From positions 682,001 through 746,000 of the forward strand of contig CAWBFA010000002.1 of assembly GCA_963788055.1 (NCBI GenBank): a DNA stretch of 64,000 bases, in the 5' to 3' direction. This stretch comes from JACCTU01 sp963788055. GTDB taxonomy: Bacteria > Actinomycetota > Thermoleophilia > Gaiellales > Gaiellaceae. Positions 57,697-64,000 of the stretch are shown in pieces. The notes beneath the pieces were generated by a model. It made no database searches and had not been told where the DNA came from. It worked only from the letters and a program-made list of their open reading frames with translations. How positions within the stretch are numbered: position 1 is the stretch's first letter; each line of letters opens with the position of its first letter. A program made the translations under genes and the position numbers.

Positions 57697-58895
57697 TCTT
57701 CGTCGACGCGTACCTCGTCGACTGGCTCGATCTGCTGATCCGCTGGCTCCATGTGGTCGCCGCGATCGTCTGGATCGGGACGTCGTTCTACTTCGTCGCG
57801 CTCGACAGCCACCTGCTCCCGCCCCGCGGGCCGCGCGACCGCAACGAGGGCGTCGGCGGCGAGTCGTGGGAGATCCACGGCGGGGGCTTCTACCGCATCC
57901 ACAAATTCCGCGTCGCGCCGGAGACGATCCCCGAGCCGTTGCACTGGTACAAGTGGGAGGCGTACACGACGTGGCTCAGCGGCTTCGCGCTGCTCGTCGT
58001 CCTCTACTACCTCGACGCGGACAGCTACCTCGTCGACCCGGCGGTGCGAGACCTCGCCACCGGGACCGCGATTGCGATCAGCATCGCGCTGCTCGCGCTG
58101 GCGTGGGTCGTCTACGACGGGCTCTGCCGTCTGCTCGGGAAGCACGAGCTGTTGCTCGCCGCCGCCCTCGTCGCGTTCGTCGCGGCGTCCGCGTACACGG
58201 TGAGCGAGCTCTTCAGCCCGCGCGCCATGCCGATCCAGGTCGGCGCGATGCTCGGGACGATGATGGTCGGCAACGTCCTCTTCGTGATCATCCCGGGCCA
58301 CTGGGAGCTCGTCCACGCGAAGCGCGCCGGACGCGAGCCGGACCCGGTCCACGGCATCAAGGGCAAGCAGCGCTCGGTGCACAACAACTACCTGACGCTG
58401 CCCGTCGTGCTGGCGATGCTCGGCCCGCACTTTCCGTTCGCGTTTGCGCGGGACCGCGGGTGGCTCGTCCTCGTCGCGCTGATGCTGGTCGGGGCGTGGA
58501 TCCGGCTCTTCTTCAACCTCCGCCACGGCGGCCGCACGATCTGGGCGATCCCGGTGAGCGCGGCGCTCGCGGTGCTCGCGATCGCGATCGCCATCCGGCC
58601 GGAGGACGCGGAGCCCGCGGGCGCTGCGCCCGTGCCGTTCGCGCAGGTCGCCGCGATCGTCGATCAGCGCTGCGCGGTCTGTCACTCGCTGACGCCGACC
58701 GACCCATCCTTCTCGTCGCCGCCTGCCGGGATCGCGCTCGACACGCCGGAGCAGATCAGTGCGCGTGCCGCTGCAATCGAGGAGCAGGCCGTGCGCACGC
58801 GTGCGATGCCGCTCGGCAATGCGACGGGGATGACCGACGCGGAGCGCGAGCTCCTCGGCCGCTGGATTCGGCAGGGCGCTAAGGTCGCGCCGTGA
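57693..58895 (+). CDS. puuD: Membrane urate oxidase PuuD with C-terminal cytochrome c
   Basis: A 400-residue membrane enzyme. Eight hydrophobic helices span about residues 12-300 (LIRWLHVVAAIVWIGTSFYF at the start, PGHWELVHAKRAG between helices), with conserved His in WIG-type helices and HKFRVAPETIPEPLHWYKWE. The C-terminal domain has a haem-c site CAVCHSL (about residue 329) and the Met ligand region RAMPLGNATGM. PuuD oxidises urate to 5-hydroxyisourate and passes electrons to the respiratory chain, not to oxygen. It starts with GTG 57693 in a GTGA overlap. Confidence 0.92.
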   Translation: MIFVDAYLVDWLDLLIRWLHVVAAIVWIGTSFYFVALDSHLLPPRGPRDRNEGVGGESWEIHGGGFYRIHKFRVAPETIPEPLHWYKWEAYTTWLSGFALLVVLYYLDADSYLVDPAVRDLATGTAIAISIALLALAWVVYDGLCRLLGKHELLLAAALVAFVAASAYTVSELFSPRAMPIQVGAMLGTMMVGNVLFVIIPGHWELVHAKRAGREPDPVHGIKGKQRSVHNNYLTLPVVLAMLGPHFPFAFARDRGWLVLVALMLVGAWIRLFFNLRHGGRTIWAIPVSAALAVLAIAIAIRPEDAEPAGAAPVPFAQVAAIVDQRCAVCHSLTPTDPSFSSPPAGIALDTPEQISARAAAIEEQAVRTRAMPLGNATGMTDAERELLGRWIRQGAKVAP

Positions 58896-59299
58896 TCGAG
58901 ATCGCGGTCGGAGACTTCCGGTTCGTCGCGCGCTTCGAGGAGAAGGACGCGCCGGCGACCGTCGCCGCGTTCCGCGCCATGCTCCCGCTGCGTACGCGGA
59001 TCATCCATGCGCGCTGGAGCGGTGAGGCGGCGTGGATCCCGTGGGGCGACCTCGACGTCGGGCTCGGGCCCGAGAACGCGACGCGCTACCCGTCGCCCGG
59101 CGAGCTGCTGTTCTACCCGGGCGGCGTCAGCGAAACCGAGCTGCTCTTCCCGTACGGCCACGCGGCCTTCGGCAGCAAGGCCGGCCCGCTCGCCGGCAAC
59201 CACTTCGCCACGATCGTCGAGGGCGGCGAGCGCCTGCGCGAGCTCGGCAAGCGCGTCCTCTGGGAAGGCGCGCAGGACATCGCGTTCGACGAGAGCTAG
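58892..59299 (+). CDS. DUF3830 family protein
   Basis: A 135-residue beta-rich protein of the DUF3830 family, thought to have a cyclophilin-like fold. It shows DAPATVAAFRAMLPLRTRII, HARWSGEAAWIPWGDLD, ELLFYPGGVSETELLFPYGH and GSKAGPLAGNHFATIVEGGE. Members are found beside purine and ureide genes, which fits here: it overlaps puuD by GTGA and is the last gene of the plus-strand operon. Its reaction is not known; a binding or isomerase role for a ureide is conceivable. Confidence 0.82.
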   Translation: MIEIAVGDFRFVARFEEKDAPATVAAFRAMLPLRTRIIHARWSGEAAWIPWGDLDVGLGPENATRYPSPGELLFYPGGVSETELLFPYGHAAFGSKAGPLAGNHFATIVEGGERLRELGKRVLWEGAQDIAFDES

Positions 59300-59302
59300 T
59301 TG

Positions 59303-59389
59303 GCTGCGTAAGTCGCGAATCCGCTCGCGCGGATCCACGACGCGCGAAAGACCCCTAAAGGCGGCCGGTTCGCGGCCGCTCTCGCAGCG
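59303..59389 (-). repeat. Two-hairpin repeat, unit B (at right edge of purine cluster)
   Basis: The reverse-oriented partner of the unit at 49371-49458. Read on the minus strand it holds the GCGGCCGCGAACCGGCCGCC hairpin followed by TTTAGGGG, then GGATCCGC...GCGGATTC. It fills the gap between convergent genes, immediately after the DUF3830 stop, and suits termination of the amidohydrolase gene on the minus strand. Confidence 0.82.
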
Positions 59390-59403
59390 TTTCACTCGAG
59401 CCG

Positions 59404-60441
59404 TTAGCTGGCTGCGAGACGGCGCAGAGTCGCCGTCAGCACCTCGACGGCCTTCGCGATGTCCTCCTCGCTCGACAGCTCGTCAGGCGAGTGACTCACT
59501 CCACCGTTCAGGCTCCGGACGAACAACATCCCCGTCTCGACGCCTGCGGCGGCGAGCACGCCCGCGTCGTGTCCCGCGCCAGAGGGGAGCTCGACCACGG
59601 GCGGCGAGACCCGCTCGACCTCCTCGCGCAGCACCGACCTGATCGACGAATCGAGCTGGACAGGTGCCAGGCCGACGCCTGGGTCGAGGTCGAGGGCATC
59701 CAGCAGACGCGCGAGTCGTTCCTCATCGGGCGCACGTGCGTCGACCGTCAACCGGACGCGCCCCGGGATCACGTTCACGGCGCCCGGCTCGACGTCGAGC
59801 GCGCCGACCGTCGCGACGGCGCCCTCGATCGCCCTCGCCGCGTCGCGCACGCGGAGCACGTACTCCGAAGCCGTCACGAGCGCGTCGTAGCGCGCATCCA
59901 TCGGCGACGTCCCGGCGTGCCCGGCCCTGCCCTCGAAGACGACGTCGCGCCGCGTCGAGCCGACGATGCCGGTCACGACGCCGAGCGCGGTACCTGCGCG
60001 CTCGAGGACGGGCCCTTGCTCGACGTGCAACTCGACGTAGCGGCCGGGCAGCGGTCCCGACTCCACCAGCGCAAGGCTTCCGTAGCAGCCGCGCTCCTCG
60101 TCTCGAAACGCGACGACGCCGAGCGTGCGAGCGCTCGCCCCGACGTCGGCAACGGCCTGGATCGCCGCGACGACGCCGAGCGCACCGTCGTACTTGCCTC
60201 CGTTCGGGACGCTGTCGAGGTGGGAGCCCGCCCACACCTCCCGCAGCTCGCGCTGCGATCCGCGCAGCCGGCCGATCACGTTCCCGAACAGGTCTCGCGT
60301 CACGATCAGCCCGGCCTCCTCCATCCACCGTGCCGCGAGCGCGCACGCCTCGTCCTCGGCGACGCTCCCAGCCGGCCGGTTCGCGCCGCGGCCTCCGCCG
60401 AGCGCGTAGAGCTCATCGAGCCGCTCGAACAGCGTCGTCAC
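59404..60441 (-). CDS. Allantoate amidohydrolase / N-carbamoyl amino acid hydrolase (M20 family)
   Basis: A 345-residue zinc hydrolase of the M20 family. Metal motifs are VWAGSHLDSVPNGGKYDG (His, Asp), GVVAFRDEERGCYGS (Glu, Glu), YVELHVEQGPVL (His) and PSGAGHDAGVL and GVSHSPDELS. This subfamily cleaves a carbamoyl or ureido C-N bond; in a purine cluster the expected job is allantoate to ureidoglycine, though N-carbamoyl amino acid or ureidoglycolate hydrolysis cannot be excluded. It is on the opposite strand, separated by repeat unit B, with its own promoter. Confidence 0.87.
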   Translation of the reverse strand: MTTLFERLDELYALGGGRGANRPAGSVAEDEACALAARWMEEAGLIVTRDLFGNVIGRLRGSQRELREVWAGSHLDSVPNGGKYDGALGVVAAIQAVADVGASARTLGVVAFRDEERGCYGSLALVESGPLPGRYVELHVEQGPVLERAGTALGVVTGIVGSTRRDVVFEGRAGHAGTSPMDARYDALVTASEYVLRVRDAARAIEGAVATVGALDVEPGAVNVIPGRVRLTVDARAPDEERLARLLDALDLDPGVGLAPVQLDSSIRSVLREEVERVSPPVVELPSGAGHDAGVLAAAGVETGMLFVRSLNGGVSHSPDELSSEEDIAKAVEVLTATLRRLAAS

Positions 60442-60502
60442 GACTGAGCTTTTAGCGCACGCGGCCGACTCCGGTCGGCCGAAAGGCCTCTACACTGCCG
60501 CG

Positions 60503-61375
60503 GTGAGCCTCACCTGGGCCGAGTCCCCGCACGCGCACGCCGCGCAGACCTATCTCGAGTCCGGCGACCTCGCCGATTCCGTCGCTGCGTATGTCGCAGC
60601 GGGCTTCGACGTGGGCGAGCCTGCCGCGCTGGTCGCAACGGTCGAGCACGCCCGGCTCGTGTCCGCGCGACTCGCCGCTTGCGGCTGGAACGAGCGTCAG
60701 GTCGAGGAGCTCGGGCTGCTCGTCGTGGCAGACGCAGAGTTGACACTCGGGCGGATCATGGACGGGGTTCATCCGTCTGCATTCGCGTTCGAGCGGGTCA
60801 TCGGCAGCATCCTCGACGAGCTTGCCCTGCGCTTCCCCGGTCGCCGCGTTCGCGCATTCGGGGAAATGGTCAACGTTCTCTGCGAGCGTGGCGAGCGCAA
60901 AGCTGCGGTCGAGCTCGAAGAGCTCTGGAACCGCCTAGCGCGCACTCGCGACTTCACGCTCCTCTGCGGCTATCGCGTCGATGTCTTCGACCGCGCGTCG
61001 CAGATCGAGACGCTCGCCGACGTCTGCAGGCTCCACACGCATGTCACCCTCGGCCCCGACACCGAGAAGCTTGCACACGCAGTCGACGACGCGCTCGCAA
61101 GCGTGCTCGGGACCCCCGGAGCGGGCCAGGTCTATTCGCTCCTCGGCGCCAAGATCCGCGAGCGTCGCATCCCGGCGCCTCAGCTGGTCCTGATGTGGGT
61201 CAGTCAGAACATGCCGCTGAGCGCCGAGCGGATCCTCGCGTCGGCACGGAGGCGCTACCGCGACGCGCCTGCAACACCCACGCGCGCGAGCTCCTTCGGC
61301 GCGGCGACCCTGCGCCCGGACGGCGCGTGGCGGGCGATGCTGCGCAAGGCGACCCGCACCAGGCGCCTCACCTAG
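60503..61375 (+). CDS. MEDS-domain protein
   Basis: A 290-residue protein matching the MEDS sensory domain (first described in the dichloromethane regulator DcmR of methylotrophs): HAAQTYLESGDLADSVAAYV near the start, GEMVNVLCERGERKAAVELE, and FTLLCGYRVDVFDRA, a near-match of the LLCGYPLDLF motif. The tail (about residues 160-290) has no recognised output domain. It may be an adaptor in sigma-factor or two-component signalling. GTG 60503 is the start; a 61-base gap separates it from the divergent amidohydrolase. Confidence 0.78.
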   Translation: MSLTWAESPHAHAAQTYLESGDLADSVAAYVAAGFDVGEPAALVATVEHARLVSARLAACGWNERQVEELGLLVVADAELTLGRIMDGVHPSAFAFERVIGSILDELALRFPGRRVRAFGEMVNVLCERGERKAAVELEELWNRLARTRDFTLLCGYRVDVFDRASQIETLADVCRLHTHVTLGPDTEKLAHAVDDALASVLGTPGAGQVYSLLGAKIRERRIPAPQLVLMWVSQNMPLSAERILASARRRYRDAPATPTRASSFGAATLRPDGAWRAMLRKATRTRRLT

Positions 61376-61376
61376 C

Positions 61377-62186
61377 GTGCACATCGGCCTCCCCGCACGA
61401 GTTGTCCTGGCGACGTTCGCCGGTGTGCTCGCACTCGCGGGCGACACGTTCGCCGCCGACGCGGGTCCTGTGGCCGCCCGGTGCTGCTTCCGCGTGGACG
61501 TCCTCGTGCAGGCCGAGCTCGACACGATCTTCAACAGCACCCGGGTCGGCGGCATGGTCGGGCACCAGGAGGCGCTCGTCACCTACCGAGACGTCGAGCT
61601 GCTCACCCTCTCGGCCGACGGTGCGCTGCGCCGGGCGAACGGTGGACCGGGCGTCGCGTTCGGGAAGGCGCTCGTGAAGAACGAGATCGGCGAGGTCCTG
61701 CCGGATCAGACGTACAAGTACATCGCCAAGTGCAACAAGAGCCAGTCGACGAAGACGTACAGAACGGAGTCGCGCCAGCTCGTGCGTTCCGCCGTAGGCG
61801 ACACGACGCGGCTCCTGGTCCAGGCCGGCCGCGCGGCCCGCAGTGCCGCGGCGGCCGCCGACAAGGGATGCGACCGTACAGGGCACGGGATCGCGTCGAA
61901 CGACCTCGACGGCTTGAGTCCAGGCGGGGCGGCCTCCGTGCTGATCGCTGCGCCCTCGGCGGCCGCCTTCCTCGGCACGAAGCCGTTCAGGGCGTCGCAC
62001 CGCATCAGCTTCGACGACGACCATCCCCACAACCCCGGCGCCCGTCCTCATGAGGAAGTTGGCGGGATGACCGTCAACTTGTGCTTCCGCTACATCAGCC
62101 CGGGCCGCGTGCAGGCCGAGGCCGCGAAGATCCGCTCGCTCGCCGGCAAGAAGCCTCCGGCGAGCCGAACGCTGCCTTGTCGCTAG
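61377..62186 (+). CDS. Secreted protein of unknown function
   Basis: A 269-residue exported protein with signal peptide ARVVLATFAGVLALAGDTFA (likely cut after TFA or AADA). The mature part contains cysteine pairs (AARCCFRVDVLVQA, ADKGCDRTG, NLCFRYIS, TLPCR) and an acidic VLVQAELDTIFNSTRVGGMV. The four or five Cys suggest disulfides outside the membrane. I do not recognise the family. It starts with GTG 61377 just after the MEDS gene stop, so the two may be co-transcribed. Confidence 0.65.
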   Translation: MHIGLPARVVLATFAGVLALAGDTFAADAGPVAARCCFRVDVLVQAELDTIFNSTRVGGMVGHQEALVTYRDVELLTLSADGALRRANGGPGVAFGKALVKNEIGEVLPDQTYKYIAKCNKSQSTKTYRTESRQLVRSAVGDTTRLLVQAGRAARSAAAAADKGCDRTGHGIASNDLDGLSPGGAASVLIAAPSAAAFLGTKPFRASHRISFDDDHPHNPGARPHEEVGGMTVNLCFRYISPGRVQAEAAKIRSLAGKKPPASRTLPCR

Positions 62187-62208
62187 CCGGCGCGTCTACC
62201 CTAAGCGC

Positions 62209-62550
62209 ATGAGCGACGGACTGACCGCGGAGAGTTGCGTCGCGTGCCGCAGGGACGCACCGACGGTCTCCGACGCAGAGATCGCCGAGCTTCTCCCCCA
62301 GATCCCCGACTGGGAGCTCGTCGAGCTCGACGGGATCAAGCGCCTGCGACGCGTCTTCCGGTTCGACGACTTCGCGCAGGCCCTGGACTTCACGCGGACG
62401 GTCGGGGCGCTCGCCGAAGCAGAGGGACATCACCCGGCGCTGCTCACCGAGTGGGGCCGGACGACGGTGAGCTGGTGGACGCACAAGATCAAGGGCCTCC
62501 ACCGCAACGACTTCATCATGGCCGCGAAGACCGACGCCCTCGCGGGCTAG
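62209..62550 (+). CDS. 4a-hydroxytetrahydrobiopterin dehydratase (PCD/DCoH)
   Basis: A 113-residue pterin-4a-carbinolamine dehydratase. The active-site set EAEGHHPALLTEWGRTTVSW and THKIKGLHRNDFIMAAKTD holds the catalytic His residues (HH and H of the family E-x-x-x-HH pattern). It recycles the pterin cofactor after an aromatic amino-acid hydroxylase, or acts in molybdopterin metabolism, which could help xanthine dehydrogenase. A stretch of about 20 residues before the core (ESCVACRRDAPTVSDAEIAE) is common in actinobacterial forms. Confidence 0.88.
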   Translation: MSDGLTAESCVACRRDAPTVSDAEIAELLPQIPDWELVELDGIKRLRRVFRFDDFAQALDFTRTVGALAEAEGHHPALLTEWGRTTVSWWTHKIKGLHRNDFIMAAKTDALAG

Positions 62551-62555
62551 CCCGC

Positions 62556-64000
62556 CTACCAATCGGTCGGCCGGTAGTCCTTCAAGAACTGTCCCCACAC
62601 GTGCTCACCCGTGTTGAAGCCGTCGATGATCGGGTCGACGACGCGGGCGGCCCCGTCGACGATGTCGAGCGGCGGCCGAAAACCGTGCTCCGCCGTCTTC
62701 TGCACCGACAGGTGCACAGGGTCCTCGTCGCTGACCCAGCCGGTGTCGACGCTGTTCATGTAGATCCCGTCGGCGTGGTAGTCCGCGGCGGAGGTGCGCG
62801 TCATCATGTTCAGCGAGGCTTTCGCCATGTTCGTGTGCGGGTGGCGCGTCGTCTTGAAACGGCGGTAGAACTGGCCTTCGACCGCCGACACGTTGACGAC
62901 GTGCTTGTCGCGCTCGGGCGTGCGCAGCATCATGGGCTTGAGGCGCGCGTTCAGGACGAACGGCGCAACGGCGTTCACGAGCTGGGTCTCGAGGAGCTCG
63001 ATCGTCGAGACCTCGGAGAGGAGTAGCCTCCAGGAGTTCCGCTCGCGGAGATCGACCTGCTGCAGGTCCTGGTCAAGGCGCCCTTCCGGGAAGAGGTCGC
63101 CCTGGCCGACGAGGTCGTCGGGGAGCAGCGGTACCTGCGTTAGCTCGGCCGAGCGTGTGACGCCGACCATCGGCTCCGGCCGGGCGCCCGACGGCAGCAT
63201 GTCGGAGCGACGCAGCCCCTCGAACTCACCGAGGAGGCGCCGCACGTGCGCGGGCATCGTGTCGGTCGAGGCCTGCTCGAGTTCCAGCATGTGCCGGTAG
63301 AAGTCGGGCGGCCGGCGCACCGTCTGACACGCGTTGTTCACGACGAAATCGAGCCGGTCGCGCGTCGCGGTCAGGTGACGGCAGAACTCCTCGACGCTCG
63401 GCGTGTGCCGCAGGTCGAGGCCGAAGATCTCGAGCCGATCGCCCCACTCGTCGAAGTCCGGCTCCTGCGCGTACCGGGTCGCGGCGTCACGCGGAAACCT
63501 GGTGGTCACGATCAGCGCGGCACCGGCGCGCAGCAGCTTGATCCCGGCCTGGTACCCGATCTTCACGCGCCCTCCGGTGAGGAGCGCGACGCGGCCGCTG
63601 AGGTCGGCAGTCTCGGTCCGCTTGCGCTGGTTGAAGTCGCCGCACGAGAGACAGAGCTGGTCGTAGAACGGATGGACCTCGACGTAGCGCTCCTTGCACA
63701 CGTAGCAGTGCTGCAGGTCGATCACCTCGCGAAACTCTGCGTCCTCCACCTCGCGCTGCTCGAAGTCGTCGGGTGCGAACACGTTCGGCGTCGTGAACAC
63801 CGGCTTCTCGCGCAGCACGCGGATGCCCGTGTCGGCGAGCATGCTCTCGTCGTGCCGCTGCTTCGCCGCCTTTTCCCGCCGTCGGAGCGCTTTGCCCCAC
63901 CGACGCCGTTGCACCACGTCCGGGTTGAAGACGTCACCGGCCGCGGTCAGGAGCCGGTGGCGTTCGTCAAGCGACAGCTCCCCGAGGAGACCGCGGTCTC
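62556..64000 (-). CDS. SDR with a zinc-ribbon segment (5' end outside window)
   Basis: At least 480 residues; the frame is open to the window end, so the start lies beyond it. Before the dehydrogenase part comes a Cys segment (LQHCYVCKERYVEVHPFYDQ, LCLSCGDFN: C-x2-C...C-x2-C), then the SDR core with RVALLTGGRVKIGYQAGIKL, NNACQTVRRPPDFY (instead of NNAG), and the Ser/Lys region HTNMAKASLNMMTRTSAADY; the usual YxxxK Tyr is replaced, which makes catalysis uncertain. It is convergent with the pterin dehydratase, five bases apart. Confidence 0.72.
   Translation of the reverse strand, partial: DRGLLGELSLDERHRLLTAAGDVFNPDVVQRRRWGKALRRREKAAKQRHDESMLADTGIRVLREKPVFTTPNVFAPDDFEQREVEDAEFREVIDLQHCYVCKERYVEVHPFYDQLCLSCGDFNQRKRTETADLSGRVALLTGGRVKIGYQAGIKLLRAGAALIVTTRFPRDAATRYAQEPDFDEWGDRLEIFGLDLRHTPSVEEFCRHLTATRDRLDFVVNNACQTVRRPPDFYRHMLELEQASTDTMPAHVRRLLGEFEGLRRSDMLPSGARPEPMVGVTRSAELTQVPLLPDDLVGQGDLFPEGRLDQDLQQVDLRERNSWRLLLSEVSTIELLETQLVNAVAPFVLNARLKPMMLRTPERDKHVVNVSAVEGQFYRRFKTTRHPHTNMAKASLNMMTRTSAADYHADGIYMNSVDTGWVSDEDPVHLSVQKTAEHGFRPPLDIVDGAARVVDPIIDGFNTGEHVWGQFLKDYRPTDW

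Noticed and set aside
1..64000. tRNA, rRNA, CRISPR arrays, toxin-antitoxin or phage defence genes
   Set aside because: Looked for by eye on both strands and not found; a covariance-model search could still detect a tRNA in the longer gaps.

Overview
The window is about 64 kb of very G+C-rich DNA (roughly 70-75 % in most coding lines) packed with short-spaced, often overlapping genes (ATGA, GTGA, TTGA and CTGA stop/start overlaps) and many GTG/TTG starts. Gene content (F420-type LLM oxidoreductase, LytR-CpsA-Psr protein, Clp ATPase, many acyl-CoA enzymes, Otr(A)-like ribosome protection factor) points to a soil-type actinobacterium; a deep-branching lineage such as Thermoleophilia (Gaiellales/Solirubrobacterales) is my inference, not something the sequence proves. 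No rRNA, tRNA, CRISPR array, phage or complete insertion sequence was recognised.

Layout. 1-3.7 kb: end of a GH65 disaccharide phosphorylase, a tandem universal stress protein, small stress/redox genes (OsmC-like, flavodoxin-like). 3.8-8 kb: an NAD(P)H/FAD oxidoreductase followed by the gamma, delta, alpha and beta subunits of a 2-oxoacid:ferredoxin oxidoreductase. 8.1-12.9 kb: a complete Liv-type ABC transporter. 12.9-31.6 kb: a large acyl-CoA catabolic island on both strands (three acyl-CoA dehydrogenase loci plus a small acyl-CoA dehydrogenase-like subunit, thiolase, two acyl-CoA ligases, MaoC hydratase, SDRs, MDRs, thioesterases) that includes a kinase + DUF6285 + ACAD10/11-type dehydrogenase set resembling the LvaABC 4-hydroxyacyl-CoA pathway. 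31.7-33.7 kb: an Otr(A)-like gene of lower G+C with an internal deletion. 33.7-43.5 kb: cell-envelope and signalling genes (LCP protein, two two-component systems, PepSY protein, Clp ATPase). 43.9-49.4 kb: assorted housekeeping-like genes ending in a membrane-bound M23 peptidase. 49.4-60.4 kb: a purine degradation cluster (three-subunit xanthine dehydrogenase, adenine deaminase, 8-oxoguanine deaminase, PuuD urate oxidase, HIU hydrolase, OHCU decarboxylase, DUF3830, allantoate-type amidohydrolase). 60.5-64 kb: MEDS protein, secreted protein, pterin dehydratase and the 3' part of an SDR.

The purine genes give a nearly continuous route: adenine to hypoxanthine, to xanthine and urate, 8-oxoguanine to urate, urate to 5-hydroxyisourate, OHCU, allantoin and, after an allantoinase that is not in the window, allantoate breakdown. 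The acyl-CoA island would import an organic acid through Liv, activate it with CoA, and process it by beta-oxidation with a side entry for 4-hydroxy acids.

The most unusual signals are non-coding. Three copies of a ~165-bp element (29545-29710, 50190-50352, 52545-52708) share a conserved core, while their outer arms differ between copies yet pair perfectly or with G-U wobbles inside each copy; this looks like an undescribed structured RNA or structured repeat. A second, unrelated ~88-bp two-hairpin repeat lies in inverted orientation at both ends of the purine cluster (49371-49458 and 59303-59389). Separately, about ten single-base frame breaks interrupt otherwise intact genes, which suggests uncorrected sequencing/assembly errors and should be kept in mind when reading any gene here as broken.
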